Positions 10,541 to 20,309 of a DNA stretch of 64,000 bases are shown here, piece after piece. The stretch spans positions 62,001-126,000 of the forward strand of contig NZ_ALXE01000001.1 in NCBI RefSeq assembly GCF_000295955.2, written 5' to 3'. Numbering within the stretch: position 1 is the first letter of the stretch; every line of letters begins with the position of its first letter. The position numbers and the translations under genes were made by a program. Under the pieces are notes generated by a model that saw only the letters and a program-made list of their open reading frames with translations, was not told the origin of the DNA and did not search any database. The stretch comes from Pantoea sp. A4 (lineage in GTDB: Bacteria > Pseudomonadota > Gammaproteobacteria > Enterobacterales > Enterobacteriaceae).

Positions 10541-12547
10541 TCAGTTGACCTTTTTACCTTTCAGTAATTTTCTTACCCAGTAGCGATTAGGATTCAAGGC
10601 CGCCAGCGTGCGTGCATCCAGCGGCTGTGGCTCGCCACTGAGCTGAGCAGCCAGGACTTCAGCGGCCAGCGGCGCACTGCAAATACCACGCGATCCCAAC
10701 GCACCCAGCAGATATAACCCTGAGTAAATCGGTGCCGTTGGCACCTCCCGCCCTTGCTGACGCTGTTGCGCCAAATCGGCATACAGGCTGAGCGTGCCGC
10801 TATAGTCGGGTGCGCTACCGGTCATTGGGAGATGATCGCGCGAGGCGCAGCGGACGCTGACCCGGGCACTGTTTTCGCTGGCATCAAGCGCTTTAGGCCA
10901 TGCCTGATCGGGCAGGCAGTTAACCAGACGCTGGCGATTTTGCTGCTGCTCTTCCGGGCTGAAATCCGTGGCTGTTTCGCCCCGGCGGTAGCTGGCACCG
11001 ATACAGTGTGTGCCGTGTTGTGGGCTGAGCGGGGCCAGATAGCCGTCATAGCAGAGCACGGTTTTGAGTGCTGCCAAATCAGGCGTGGTGGGGATATGGC
11101 TCACCTGGCCGGCAACGGCATAAATCGGTAACGCCTGTTCTTTGCTTAATTCATCGATACGGTGTCCATTGGCCAACACCACATTTTGTTGTGCAATCTG
11201 GCCATGACTAAAGCGCAGCGTCCAGCCTTGCTCACTGGCGGTCAACTGCTGCACTTCATGCTGCCAGTGCACGGTAAGCCCCTGCGCTTCGGCGTATTGC
11301 AGCAGGGCGGTGGTTAAACCGGCCGGATCGAGCCAGCCCCCTAGCGGGTAGAAAATGCCGTCGCAACCTAAAGGCACACCTGCCAGGGCTTCAGCGGTCG
11401 GGGTATCTACGGCATGGGCGACGCTTTCCGGCAGGGCCATGGTGAGCATCTGACCAATTTTTTCGGCACTTCGCCCATCCCACGCCAGTTGCAATACCCC
11501 CTGCCAACTGTGTTCAAAGTTCACGGGTAAGCTGTCATACAACCGGCGTGCGAAGGTAAATGCGGCCGGGAAGAAGGTGGCCAGTGCCGGATCGTGCTGA
11601 TTCAACAGCGGATAGAGGGCACCCTGACGATTGCCAGAAGCTCCCTGTGCAGGCGCGGCATCCGCACAGTAGAGCGTGACCTTCCACTGGCGGCGTAACA
11701 ACGCCAGCGCCAGCAGCGCACTGGAGATACCGCCGCCGACAATCGCGACTTCACGGCTTTTAGCCGCAGGGCGCGCATACCAGGGAGCCGTAGCGGGAGT
11801 AGGGGCGTGCGCAGGGCGTGTGCCGCTGAGCATTTCACGCTTCTGACCAAAGCCCTTGACGCGATTAACGGTGAAACCGGCTTCTTGCAGGCCGCGCCGC
11901 ACAAAACCTGCGGCAGTGAAGGTCGCGAAGGTGCCCTCGGGGCGAGCCAGACGCGCCATGGTGTGAAACAGTTCTGGCGTCCACATATCCGGGTTTTTTG
12001 ACGGTGCAAAACCATCGAGGAACCAGGCATCCACCTGATGGTGCAAACTGTCATCAAAAGTATCTATCAGCGCGTTAATATCCCCTAACCACAGGTCGAG
12101 CGTGATGCGCCCGCCTGCGAGCAGCAAACGCTGACAACCCGGTAGCGCGGCTGGCCAGACTTGCTGTAGCTGCTCCGCCCAGGGCTGGAGTTCCGGCCAA
12201 CGTGCATGCGCGGCGGCGAGATCGGCGGCGGTCAGTGGGTATTTTTCGAAGCTGATAAAGTGCAGCCGCTGTAATGTTGCTTCTGGTTGTTGCTGGCAGA
12301 AGTGATCAAAAGCCTGCCACAGCGTGAGGAAGTTGAGTCCCGTACCAAAACCGGTTTCCGCAACAATCAACAGATCGCGCGGATGCTGGGCAAAACGCTG
12401 CGGTAACTGATTTCCGCCGAGAAAGACATAGCGCGTCTCTTCCAGCCCATTGTCGTTAGAGAAATAGACGTCGTCGAAGGCTCGGGAAACAGGTGTACCC
12501 TGTTCGTTCCAGCTTAATTGGGCGTGTTCAACCGGGGATAACTTCAC
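10541..12547 (-). CDS. mnmC: Bifunctional tRNA mnm5s2U34 synthesis protein MnmC
   Basis: 668 residues on the minus strand, the same length as E. coli MnmC. The N-terminal methyltransferase domain (about 1-240) has the SAM motif [17 protein letters not shown] and the catalytic-type [15 protein letters not shown]. The C-terminal FAD oxidoreductase domain begins with [18 protein letters not shown]. The FAD domain converts cmnm5U to nm5U at the tRNA wobble position and the methyltransferase then makes mnm5U. The fused two-domain form is the standard enterobacterial arrangement. It is divergent from fabB. Confidence 0.97.
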   Translation of the reverse strand: MKLSPVEHAQLSWNEQGTPVSRAFDDVYFSNDNGLEETRYVFLGGNQLPQRFAQHPRDLLIVAETGFGTGLNFLTLWQAFDHFCQQQPEATLQRLHFISFEKYPLTAADLAAAHARWPELQPWAEQLQQVWPAALPGCQRLLLAGGRITLDLWLGDINALIDTFDDSLHHQVDAWFLDGFAPSKNPDMWTPELFHTMARLARPEGTFATFTAAGFVRRGLQEAGFTVNRVKGFGQKREMLSGTRPAHAPTPATAPWYARPAAKSREVAIVGGGISSALLALALLRRQWKVTLYCADAAPAQGASGNRQGALYPLLNQHDPALATFFPAAFTFARRLYDSLPVNFEHSWQGVLQLAWDGRSAEKIGQMLTMALPESVAHAVDTPTAEALAGVPLGCDGIFYPLGGWLDPAGLTTALLQYAEAQGLTVHWQHEVQQLTASEQGWTLRFSHGQIAQQNVVLANGHRIDELSKEQALPIYAVAGQVSHIPTTPDLAALKTVLCYDGYLAPLSPQHGTHCIGASYRRGETATDFSPEEQQQNRQRLVNCLPDQAWPKALDASENSARVSVRCASRDHLPMTGSAPDYSGTLSLYADLAQQRQQGREVPTAPIYSGLYLLGALGSRGICSAPLAAEVLAAQLSGEPQPLDARTLAALNPNRYWVRKLLKGKKVN

Positions 12548-12622
12548 AATAAAGGCTCATTTTTCAGGCAATGCGCGATTCTAACGGGCAGGGGGGTGGG
12601 AAGCAAATTTACAAAAAGTAAT

Positions 12623-12658
12623 GGCTGATCGGACTTGTTCAGCGAACAAGTGTAAGCT
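12623..12658 (+). promoter_or_regulatory. FadR/FabR-like control region of fabB
   Basis: GCTGATCGGACTTGTTC (12623-12639) resembles the FadR activator site of E. coli fabB. Immediately after it, AGCGAACAAGTGTAAGCT (12641-12658) resembles the FabR palindrome (AGCGTACACGTGTTCGCT type). The two lie in the same order as in E. coli, 43-78 bases before the fabB ATG. They predict control of unsaturated fatty-acid synthesis by both regulators. Confidence 0.6.
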
Positions 12659-12700
12659 AGAGTGCTCGTCAGTCCAAAAGAAGTGGAAGAGGAATATTTG

Positions 12701-13921
12701 ATGAAACGTGCAGTGATTACAGGCCTGGGGATCGTTTCCAGTATTGGTAATAATCAACAGGAAGTACTGGCATCCCTTCGTGAAGGTCGTTCAGGTATCA
12801 CCTTCTCGCAAGAGATGAAAGATGCCGGCATGCGTAGTCACGTGTGGGGCAACGTTAAGCTGGACACCACCGGCCTTATTGATCGCAAAATTGTGCGTTT
12901 CATGAACGATGCTTCTATCTACGCGTATCTTTCCATGGAAGAGGCGGTTAAAGATTCTGGCCTGACCGAAGAGATGTATCAGAACAACCCACGTGTGGGT
13001 CTGATCGCCGGTTCAGGTGGCGGTTCACCGCGTTATCAGGTGTTCGGCGCTGATGCAATGCGCAGCCCGCGTGGTCTGAAAGCGGTTGGTCCTTATGTTG
13101 TGACCAAAGCCATGGCCTCTGGCGTTTCTGCCTGCCTGGCCACACCGTTTAAAATCCACGGTGTTAACTACTCTATCAGCTCTGCCTGCGCAACTTCTGC
13201 ACACTGCATCGGGAATGCGGTTGAACAGATCCAGTTAGGCAAACAAGATGTTGTGTTTGCGGGCGGCGGCGAAGAGCTGACCTGGGAAATGTCCTGTGAG
13301 TTTGACGCCATGGGCGCACTATCAACCAAATACAACGAAACGCCAGAACTGGCGTCCCGTACCTATGATGCAGACCGTGATGGTTTTGTTATCGCTGGCG
13401 GCGGCGGTATGGTTGTGGTTGAAGAGCTGGAGCACGCTCTGGCACGCGGCGCGCATATTTATGCTGAAATCGTCGGCTACGGTGCAACTTCAGATGGCGC
13501 AGACATGGTTGCTCCATCAGGCGAAGGCGCGGTACGTTGCATGAAGATGGCAATGCAGGGCGTTGATACCCCAATCGATTACCTGAACACCCACGGTACT
13601 TCAACGCCAGTAGGCGATGTGAAAGAGCTGGGTGCTATTCGCGAAGTCTTTGGTGATAACACCCCATATATTTCGGCGACCAAAGCCATGACCGGCCACT
13701 CACTGGGTGCCGCAGGCGTACAGGAAGCGATCTATTCACTGCTGATGCTGGAACATGGCTTTATCGCGCCAAGCATCAACATCGACACGCCAGACGAGAA
13801 AGCGGTTGGCCTGAATATCGTGACCAAACCGACTGAAGCAGCACTGACTACCGTGATGTCTAACAGCTTTGGTTTCGGTGGCACCAACGCTACTCTGACC
13901 ATGCGTAAGCTGAAAGCTTAA
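12701..13921 (+). CDS. fabB: 3-oxoacyl-[acyl-carrier-protein] synthase I FabB
   Basis: 406 residues from the ATG at 12701. An upstream in-frame start at 12662 is rejected because it falls inside the operator region and gives a non-family N-terminus. It condenses malonyl-ACP with acyl-ACP and is required for unsaturated fatty-acid elongation. The catalytic triad is visible: Cys163 in [10 protein letters not shown], the first His in [12 protein letters not shown], and the second in [14 protein letters not shown]. The C-terminal [12 protein letters not shown] loop is typical. A strong terminator follows. Confidence 0.98.
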   Translation: MKRAVITGLGIVSSIGNNQQEVLASLREGRSGITFSQEMKDAGMRSHVWGNVKLDTTGLIDRKIVRFMNDASIYAYLSMEEAVKDSGLTEEMYQNNPRVGLIAGSGGGSPRYQVFGADAMRSPRGLKAVGPYVVTKAMASGVSACLATPFKIHGVNYSISSACATSAHCIGNAVEQIQLGKQDVVFAGGGEELTWEMSCEFDAMGALSTKYNETPELASRTYDADRDGFVIAGGGGMVVVEELEHALARGAHIYAEIVGYGATSDGADMVAPSGEGAVRCMKMAMQGVDTPIDYLNTHGTSTPVGDVKELGAIREVFGDNTPYISATKAMTGHSLGAAGVQEAIYSLLMLEHGFIAPSINIDTPDEKAVGLNIVTKPTEAALTTVMSNSFGFGGTNATLTMRKLKA

Positions 13922-13941
13922 TCCGGATTCGCGTCAGTCAG

Positions 13942-13978
13942 ATACCCGCCAGCAGCGATGCCGGCGGGTATTTTTTTT
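13942..13978 (+). terminator. Rho-independent terminator after fabB
   Basis: ATACCCGCC (13942-13950) pairs with GGCGGGTAT (13963-13971), followed by a run of T to 13978. The spacer from there to 14209 is AT-rich and holds no supportable gene. Confidence 0.9.
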
Positions 13979-14209
13979 GCCCTGAATCAGGCTGGGCTGC
14001 ATTGTGTATCTCAAATCATTTTGAAATGTATATACTGAAATAACTTAACTTGAAATTAATGTTTCAAATGCTTTGACTTACGTCTCCTGGCTTGTCAAAA
14101 TTAGATCTCCAACAAAAACTTAACAAATCCCGCATTAACACTGCTCGTACCCGGCGTCTCGCTCACGGGCGATTTTGTGTTGGTAGTTTGCTGGTGAAAA
14201 CAAGGAGTA

Positions 14210-15403
14210 ATGTGCGTAATGACTTCAACTATCGCTGAGCCACAGTCTCAATCGACGCTGCCAGTGGCTTGCACTTCACTGGCGGTATTTCTCACCTACC
14301 TCACGGCGGGCCTGGCCCTGCCAGTGATTCCGCTGTATGTCCATCAGGAGCTAGGGCTCAACAATGTCATGGTGGGCGTGGGGGTTGGCATTCAGTTCCT
14401 CGCCACGCTGCTTACCCGTGGTTTTGCTGGACGACGTGCAGACCAGCATGGCGCAAAACTCACGGTGCAGCAGGGCATGGTGGCGATTGCGTTAGTGGGG
14501 GTTGCCTATGTAGCTGCGGCACTGTTACCGCTGCCAGTGATGGCGAAATTTGGCCTGATGGCAATCGGACGCTTACTGCTGGGCTTTGGTGAAAGCCTGC
14601 TGTTAACCGGCAACCTGACGTGGGGCATGGGGCTGATGGGGCCGAAGCGATCCGGGTTGGTGATGTCATGGAACGGCATGGCGATTTACGGATCGCTGGC
14701 GGCAGGTGCACCGTTGGGTTTAATCATCTATCAGCAAGGGGGGCTTGGGCTGCTGGGGGCGATATCCGTCCTGTTACCGTTGCTGGCAATGGCGCTAAAT
14801 AGCTGGGTACGGGCAACGCCTGTGGTCGGCGGCGAGCGCCCGTCACTGTTTAGCGTAGTGAAAATCATCCTGCAACCGGGGATGGCGCTGGCGCTGCAAG
14901 GGGTCGGATTTGCTGTGATCGGCACCTTTACTTCACTCTACTTTGCGGCTGAAAAATGGGGCAACGCGGGCTTCACCTTAACTGCCTTTGGCCTGAGTTT
15001 TGTGCTGGTGCGCATTCTGTTTGGTGGCCTGCCTGACAGGCTCGGCGGCACCAAAGTGGCGCTGGTTTCGATGTTGGTTGAAATCGTCGGCTTAGTGGTG
15101 CTGGCGCTGGCAAACCAGGGATGGGTAGCGCTGGTGGGTGCGTCCCTCACTGGCTTTGGTTGCTCACTGGTCTTCCCGGCGCTGGGGGTTGAAGTGATTA
15201 AACGCGTCTCGCCTCAGGTACGCGGGACTGCGCTGGGCGGCTTTTCAGCGTTTCAGGATATCGCCTACGGTGCCAGTGGCCCACTGACGGGCATTCTGGC
15301 AACCGCGCTGGGTTATGGCTCGGTGTATGTTGCAGGCGCTGCCTGTGCGGCATTCGGTATGTTTATCACCTGGCGTTTTGCACATAGCGTGAAAACAGCG
15401 TAA
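14210..15403 (+). CDS. yfcJ: MFS transporter, YfcJ/YhhS-like
   Basis: 397 residues with about 12 hydrophobic segments, typical of a major-facilitator exporter. The loop between TM2 and TM3 reads [16 protein letters not shown], a variant of the MFS motif A. The position next to fabB is that of E. coli yfcJ, a family whose substrate is not established. The start is ambiguous: ATG at 14210 lies only 2 bases after AAGGAG, and ATG at 14219 lies 11 bases after it. The 3' end overlaps the convergent MocR-type gene by 38 bases. Confidence 0.85.
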   Translation: MCVMTSTIAEPQSQSTLPVACTSLAVFLTYLTAGLALPVIPLYVHQELGLNNVMVGVGVGIQFLATLLTRGFAGRRADQHGAKLTVQQGMVAIALVGVAYVAAALLPLPVMAKFGLMAIGRLLLGFGESLLLTGNLTWGMGLMGPKRSGLVMSWNGMAIYGSLAAGAPLGLIIYQQGGLGLLGAISVLLPLLAMALNSWVRATPVVGGERPSLFSVVKIILQPGMALALQGVGFAVIGTFTSLYFAAEKWGNAGFTLTAFGLSFVLVRILFGGLPDRLGGTKVALVSMLVEIVGLVVLALANQGWVALVGASLTGFGCSLVFPALGVEVIKRVSPQVRGTALGGFSAFQDIAYGASGPLTGILATALGYGSVYVAGAACAAFGMFITWRFAHSVKTA

Positions 15404-16802
15404 CCAGCTTGCTACACCCGGCGATAATCTCGTCGGGTGTCAGCGCAGCAAATCCCAAAATCCACCCCTGCTGCGTGGCAGCGCCACCGAATAATGGACT
15501 GAGGCGGGGGAGTATCAACCCCAGCCCCTGTGCCAACTGGGTTAGCTGCGCCTCATTGCCGTGATTGAGTGTGGCGGTGAGCTGCAATCCACCAGGTGAG
15601 GGCACCGCTTTCAGCCACGGGGCTAACTCCTGCTGTAGCCGTGTGCGCAGAAGGTCACGGCGGCTATGATACAGTTGCCGCATCAAACGCAGGTGGCTGG
15701 CGAAATGCCCCTGCAATAAAAATTCGGCGGTGATCGCCTGAGGTAACAGTGCACTATGGCCATCCATGACGCTGCGCACTCGCCCACAGGCCTCAATCAA
15801 ACCAGTGGGTAGTACCATCCAGGCGAGACGCAGTGAGGGAAACAGGGTTTTCGAAAACGTCCCCAACGTAATAACCCGTCCGGTACGATCAAGACTCTGC
15901 AACGCGGGGCCCGGCCTGTCGTCATAGTGAAATTCGCTGTCATAATCATCTTCGATGATCCAGCTCTGTTGCGCTTTAGCCCAGGCCAGCCACTGTAACC
16001 GACGAGCCAGACTCATGGCGGTGCCGTAAGGGTAGTGATGGCCCGGCGTCAGGTAAACCAGCCGGGCTGAGTTTGCGGTTAACTGCGTGCCTTCACTGTC
16101 TGGTGGCAGAGCGCGGCACTGCGCTCCCGCCGCGATGAAAGCCTGCCGTGCACCGGCGTAACCTGGCTCCTCCATGCCGACTTCATCCCCCGCATCCAGT
16201 AACAACAGTGCCAGTAGCTGTAATGCCTGCTGTGAGCTGGTCAAAATCATGACCTGACTGGCTTCGCACTGCATCCCACGAGACAGCACCAGATAATCCG
16301 CTACTGCCTGGCGTAACGGCCAATAGCCTAACGGATCGCCATAACCCATGGCTTTTTGCCCTAACAGCCGCTGCGTACGTTGACTGATGCGCTGCCAAAG
16401 GGCATGAGGGAAAGCGCGTAAATCAGGGGAACCGGCCGCAAAAGCCTGAGGAAAAGGGGGATCGTCACAACCGTTACCGCGCAATAAAACCGTGCCGCGT
16501 TGTGAAAACTGGCGGCGCGGCGCGACTGGCGCGCCACGCGAAACCGGGGCCATCTCAATCGCCACAAAAGTGCCTCGTCCGCTACTGCGCGACAAGTAGC
16601 CTTCACTTTCTAGCTGTGCGTAGGCGGCTTCCACTGTCACACGGGAAATTCCCAGGTCGCTGGCGAGTTGACGGCTGGAGGGGAGTTTCTGCTGATAGCG
16701 TAAGTGGCCCTGTGCGATGGCGGTACGCAGTGTGACACACAGGCGCGAGCGTAAAGAACCTGCTTGCTGCAAAAACAGAGGTAACAGCGGCGTGGTGGAC
16801 AT
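15366..16802 (-). CDS. MocR/PdxR-type transcriptional regulator (GntR HTH fused to aminotransferase fold)
   Basis: 478 residues from the ATG at 16802. A longer reading from 16877 would run over the repeat region. The N-terminal winged helix (about 10-80) has the GntR pattern [20 protein letters not shown]...[13 protein letters not shown]. The remaining ~380 residues look like a fold-type I PLP aminotransferase, with [18 protein letters not shown] and the PLP-lysine region [21 protein letters not shown]. MocR proteins sense PLP or amine ligands and bind direct repeats. It is divergent from the rhodanese gene, with direct repeats in between, so it probably controls that gene and itself. The effector is unknown. 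Confidence 0.9.
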   Translation of the reverse strand: MSTTPLLPLFLQQAGSLRSRLCVTLRTAIAQGHLRYQQKLPSSRQLASDLGISRVTVEAAYAQLESEGYLSRSSGRGTFVAIEMAPVSRGAPVAPRRQFSQRGTVLLRGNGCDDPPFPQAFAAGSPDLRAFPHALWQRISQRTQRLLGQKAMGYGDPLGYWPLRQAVADYLVLSRGMQCEASQVMILTSSQQALQLLALLLLDAGDEVGMEEPGYAGARQAFIAAGAQCRALPPDSEGTQLTANSARLVYLTPGHHYPYGTAMSLARRLQWLAWAKAQQSWIIEDDYDSEFHYDDRPGPALQSLDRTGRVITLGTFSKTLFPSLRLAWMVLPTGLIEACGRVRSVMDGHSALLPQAITAEFLLQGHFASHLRLMRQLYHSRRDLLRTRLQQELAPWLKAVPSPGGLQLTATLNHGNEAQLTQLAQGLGLILPRLSPLFGGAATQQGWILGFAALTPDEIIAGCSKLVTLFSRYVQNAR

Positions 16803-16841
16803 AATGGGTCTTATAGGTATGGCTAAATGGGTCTGATGGGT
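16803..16841 (+). promoter_or_regulatory. Direct repeats in the MocR/rhodanese divergent promoter
   Basis: AATGGGTCT occurs at 16803-16811 and again at 16826-16834, a 23-base period of about two helical turns. A third partial copy, GATGGGT, follows directly at 16835-16841. MocR regulators characterised elsewhere bind direct repeats of this kind in divergent promoters. The repeats begin at the regulator's own start codon and lie upstream of TTGCCG at 16851, a possible -35 for the rhodanese gene. Confidence 0.6.
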
Positions 16842-16890
16842 AAGTCCAGTTTGCCGTACAGTAGCGCTTTTACACAACAGGAGAAAAATT

Positions 16891-17334
16891 ATGTCCGCTG
16901 TGCTGAATGTTCCTCCGGCTGCTCAGCCACTGCACCTTGACTATCTGCGCCACAAGCTGGCGTTCTACACCGATGCCTGGGACCTCGCCCTGGATCTGGC
17001 AGCCGGGCAGGCACCGATTGTGGTCATCGATGCGCGTTCACCAGAACACTATGCTGTCGGACATATTTGCGGTGCTATTAACTTTCCTCATCGCACGATG
17101 GATGCGGAAAGTACCGCGCGGCTGGATCGGGAAAAAGTCTATATTACCTATTGCGACGGGATCGGATGCAATGGTTCAACCAAAGCCGCGTTACGTCTGG
17201 CTGAACTGGGATTTGCCGTGAAAGAACTGATTGGCGGGCTCGATTTCTGGCGGCGTGATGGGCATCCGTTGACGGTGGGCAGTGAAGCGGGAGCCTGGCC
17301 GGACACGACCACGGCTCCAGAGTGTGGCTGTTAA
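16891..17334 (+). CDS. Rhodanese-domain protein (probable sulfurtransferase)
   Basis: 147 residues forming a single rhodanese domain. Seen features are VVIDARSPEHYAVGHICGAINFP (rhodanese entry motif; the first part of the fold) and the active-site loop YCDGIGCNGSTKAA around residues 87-100, with Cys93 the likely persulfide carrier and Cys88 nearby. The tail ends in PECGC. There is no signal peptide, so it should be cytosolic. The RBS AGGAG lies 8 bases before the ATG. Its substrate is unknown. The divergent MocR-type regulator suggests induction by an amine, amino acid or vitamin-related signal. Confidence 0.85.
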   Translation: MSAVLNVPPAAQPLHLDYLRHKLAFYTDAWDLALDLAAGQAPIVVIDARSPEHYAVGHICGAINFPHRTMDAESTARLDREKVYITYCDGIGCNGSTKAALRLAELGFAVKELIGGLDFWRRDGHPLTVGSEAGAWPDTTTAPECGC

Positions 17335-17338
17335 TTTT

Positions 17339-18367
17339 TCAGAACAGTAGCCAAAGCAAGAGCACAATCACGACCACACTCACCACCAGAGCAAAGGAGA
17401 GTCCCGGCTTTCCGCTGCGCAAGCTGTTGGGCAACAGCGCGGCGAAGGGAGCCCAAATGGGCTGGGGGAGGGCAGCAGAGTGCTCGCCGGTTGCGTCAGC
17501 GTGTTTATCGGCACGGCGACTGAACAGCAGGTTAAGCACATCTTGCTGCTGGGCGGTGGTCAATACGGTCTGCGGCGTGGCCTGGAACTGCTGTTGGATA
17601 TGGGCCTCCAACATGCGTTGCTCCGGCGGAGTCAGCGGCTGGCGTAGCGCACCTTCAAGGTGGTGCAGCGTGGGAGCCGACTGCTGGCTCAGGGTCTGAC
17701 GGGCCTGCAAATAGTGGCTGATCGCTGGAAACAGTCGCGAAGGGATCGGATCACCGCTTTTCAGGCTCACCAGCTTCAGGGTGGTGTGCCAGATGGAGGC
17801 CGTGGATTCCCCGGTAGCCGCCGCCAGTTTTACCACCTGCTGCTGTAAAGTCTGATGCTCTACCGGAAGCAAGGTGCGATCGCTGACACGATTTTGTTGT
17901 GGCTGCGGGATCGCCATCTGGCCGTTTTGCAACATGGTCAACACCTGACGCAGCTGATCCTGGCTCAAGGCGCTTAACACGGTCTGCCCGAATTGCTGAC
18001 GGATAAAATCACTCACCGCCTGGCGATTATTGCCCTGCGGCAGCAGCGTCATTAACTGCTGTAGCAGTTGGCGCGTTGCATGGCTGTTCTGCACCTGACC
18101 AAGACGCGTTTGCAGATAGTGTTCTGCCAGCGGAAAGTGGCGTGATTGCAGCTCGGCGTCATTTTTCACACCGGCTTCATGGCGGATACCGGCCCATAAC
18201 TCCGGGGCTTTCAGGGTGCTTAAGGCGGTGATTTTAACGATCAGTCTCTCCAGCGTGGTGCGCTGGGCAGGAGAAAGTGGCTGATCGCCAGCAGCAGAAG
18301 CCGGGCGTGCAGAATTGACTGAGGCACGATCGCCCGGAGGCGCACCGGGGCCGCTAACAGGTTGCAT
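17339..18367 (-). CDS. flk: Flagellar regulator Flk
   Basis: 342 residues on the minus strand. A low-complexity N-terminus (PGAPPGDRASVNSARPASAAG) is followed by a Gln-rich helical domain with two similar segments of the type R(H/L)FPL(A)..YLQ(T/A)R. A single hydrophobic segment (LVVSVVVIVLLLWLLF) forms the extreme C-terminus, a tail anchor to the inner membrane. This is the architecture of Flk/RflH, which in Salmonella prevents premature secretion of the anti-sigma factor FlgM. Its position between fabB and pdxB matches E. coli. It converges on the rhodanese gene with a 4-base gap. Confidence 0.9.
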   Translation of the reverse strand: MQPVSGPGAPPGDRASVNSARPASAAGDQPLSPAQRTTLERLIVKITALSTLKAPELWAGIRHEAGVKNDAELQSRHFPLAEHYLQTRLGQVQNSHATRQLLQQLMTLLPQGNNRQAVSDFIRQQFGQTVLSALSQDQLRQVLTMLQNGQMAIPQPQQNRVSDRTLLPVEHQTLQQQVVKLAAATGESTASIWHTTLKLVSLKSGDPIPSRLFPAISHYLQARQTLSQQSAPTLHHLEGALRQPLTPPEQRMLEAHIQQQFQATPQTVLTTAQQQDVLNLLFSRRADKHADATGEHSAALPQPIWAPFAALLPNSLRSGKPGLSFALVVSVVVIVLLLWLLF

Positions 18368-18475
18368 GGCGGAATCCTTGGAAAACAGAGCAACGGCGGG
18401 TGCGCCGAAAAACAGAAGGGGAATGATAGCAAAACCCCCCCGGAGATCCCAGGGGGAGTGTTAACGTTTCTGTAC

Positions 18476-19378
18476 TTATTCGGCTTCTGACGCCGTGGTT
18501 TTCTTCGCGGAGCGCAGTGGTGTGCGTAACCGCTGGGCGAGGGCTACGCCAGCCAGCGTTAATGCACCACCAATCCAGTGATACAGATGCAGCTGCTCGT
18601 GCAGGAAAACCACCGCAATAATCGCGGTAAACACCGGCACCAGATTCATAAAAATACTGGTGGTACTGGCACCCAGGTGCTGTACGCCTTTGATCCACAA
18701 GAAGGGGGCCAGGACAGAGGCAAAGGTGCCAGCAAACAGCACCAGCGGCAGGTTATGGCTGTTCAGCTGTACGTCCGGTGCGGCAATAAAGCCCGGCAGC
18801 AGCAACAGCACACCAAACACAATCTGCACATACAGGCTCTGCCAGTTTGGCAGAGGGAGGGCCCAACGCCGCGTCAATACGCCATACAGCGCATAGCAGG
18901 TTGAGGCGATAAACATCATCAACTCACCTTTGCCCAGACCATGTTGCAGCAGCTGTGCGAGGTTGCCCTGACTCACCAGCCAGACCAGGCCAGAGAACGA
19001 AAGCAGGCTGCCGAATAAAATACCCAGGGTAGGTGCAACGCGCAGGAGTGGCAGACTCAGCAGCACCGTCAACAGTGGAATCAACGCATTCAGAATCCCC
19101 ATAAACAGCGCCGATACGCTGTGCGCGGCGTAATAAGCCAGGCTTTGATACATCACCATACCCAGCAGGCCTAGAATTAACAGACGCCACCACTGCTGTT
19201 TGATCTGCTGCCGATGGCGTAATACACCCGGCAAGGCAAACGGGGTTAGCACCACTAGCGCAATCAGCCAGCGATAAAAAGAGATAGCGGCGGGATCTAT
19301 GGCGCCCGCAGACAACTTGCTGACGATCGCATTGACCGACCAGATAAGCACCGCAATCAGAGGAAAAAGAAACGACAT
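18476..19378 (-). CDS. EamA-family (DMT) transporter
   Basis: 300 residues from the ATG at 19378, chosen because GGAGG lies 6 bases upstream; longer in-frame starts at 19393 and 19450 lack this. There are about ten hydrophobic segments in two EamA repeats: IWSVNAIVSKLSAGAIDPAAISFYRW in the first half and STCYALYGVLTRRWA...APFLWIKGVQHLGASTTSIFMNLVPVF in the second. Proteins of this type export amino acids or other metabolites; the substrate cannot be read from sequence. The divergent AraC-type regulator probably controls it. Confidence 0.88.
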   Translation of the reverse strand: MSFLFPLIAVLIWSVNAIVSKLSAGAIDPAAISFYRWLIALVVLTPFALPGVLRHRQQIKQQWWRLLILGLLGMVMYQSLAYYAAHSVSALFMGILNALIPLLTVLLSLPLLRVAPTLGILFGSLLSFSGLVWLVSQGNLAQLLQHGLGKGELMMFIASTCYALYGVLTRRWALPLPNWQSLYVQIVFGVLLLLPGFIAAPDVQLNSHNLPLVLFAGTFASVLAPFLWIKGVQHLGASTTSIFMNLVPVFTAIIAVVFLHEQLHLYHWIGGALTLAGVALAQRLRTPLRSAKKTTASEAE

Positions 19379-19443
19379 TAACAACCTCCACATCAGAATG
19401 CGGGCAGTGTAATCTTGTCTGGTTTTTGATGGATAGTCATAAT

Positions 19444-19470
19444 CGGACAAAATTAATCGGTAACCGGACA
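19444..19470 (+). promoter_or_regulatory. Repeated CGGACA half-sites between the EamA and AraC-type genes
   Basis: CGGACA occurs at 19444-19449 and 19465-19470, 21 bases apart, both followed by A/G-AAT. Direct repeats two helical turns apart are typical AraC-family operators. The second copy ends 3 bases before the regulator's start codon, which suggests autorepression. It is a small motif, so chance is possible. Confidence 0.45.
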
Positions 19471-19472
19471 GA

Positions 19473-20252
19473 ATGATTCAGAGCATTATCTATCAGGCTC
19501 CGCCAGACGCTGCGCAGCATCGCTACTTTCTGCGTTACGAGCGCGCCAATGCCAGCACCGAATATCAACCCCACTCGCATCCGTGGGGGCAGGTGATTTT
19601 TGTCACCTGTCACGTCCTGGAAATGCGGGTGGAGGATGAACGTTTGCTGACGCCGAAAGATATTCCCATCTGGATCCCGCCCCAGCAAAAGCACAGCAGC
19701 TTTAACCGCCAGCAGTCGTATTTTCGCACCTTTAACATTGCGGCCGATCTCTGTGTGGGCTTACCGGAAAAGGCGTGCCTGCTGCGGGTTGATCCGATTG
19801 TGCATGCCATCATCAACGACTTTGCCGAACGCCAGCTTGAGGTCCCGCACAGTGAGGCGGATCTACGGCTGTGCGATGTACTGCGCGATCGTCTGGCGTT
19901 GGCCCCCGTACAGGAGAGTTATCTGCCGCAGTCACACGATAAATTTCTTGCTCCCATTTTACGTGCGCTGGAGGAGAATCCGGCGGATAACACCACGCTG
20001 GCGGAATGGGCGCGACGGGTTTATACCACTGAACGTACCCTGGCCCGGCGTTGTCAGCAGCAGTTGCAGATGTCATTCAGCGAGTGGCGACAGCGGCTGC
20101 GTTTTTTACGTGCGATTGCGCTGCTGGAGTTGGGTGAAAGTGTGCAAGACGTCGCGCTGGGGTTGGGCTATAGCTCCACTTCGGCGTTGATTGTGATGTT
20201 TCAGCAGCAGGCGGGGACCACGCCGGACCGTTATCGCGCCCGGTTGGGTTAA
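19473..20252 (+). CDS. AraC-family transcriptional regulator
   Basis: 259 residues. The N-terminal cupin-like sensor domain (about 1-130) contains HSHPWGQVIFVTCHVLEMRV and a IPIWIPPQQKHSSF segment, typical of regulators such as NimR/YeaM. The C-terminal double helix-turn-helix (about 155-258) shows TLAEWARRVYTTERTLARRC, LRFLRAIALLELGESVQDVA and GYSSTSALIVMFQQQAGTTPDRYR. It is divergent from the EamA exporter, 94 bases apart, and probably activates it in response to the exported compound. This is inferred from arrangement. Confidence 0.88.
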   Translation: MIQSIIYQAPPDAAQHRYFLRYERANASTEYQPHSHPWGQVIFVTCHVLEMRVEDERLLTPKDIPIWIPPQQKHSSFNRQQSYFRTFNIAADLCVGLPEKACLLRVDPIVHAIINDFAERQLEVPHSEADLRLCDVLRDRLALAPVQESYLPQSHDKFLAPILRALEENPADNTTLAEWARRVYTTERTLARRCQQQLQMSFSEWRQRLRFLRAIALLELGESVQDVALGLGYSSTSALIVMFQQQAGTTPDRYRARLG

Positions 20253-20309
20253 CGCCGTAATCTATGCCAGAATAGGCCCCCTTAATCAGCAGCAAACAGG
20301 AAAGTTGTG

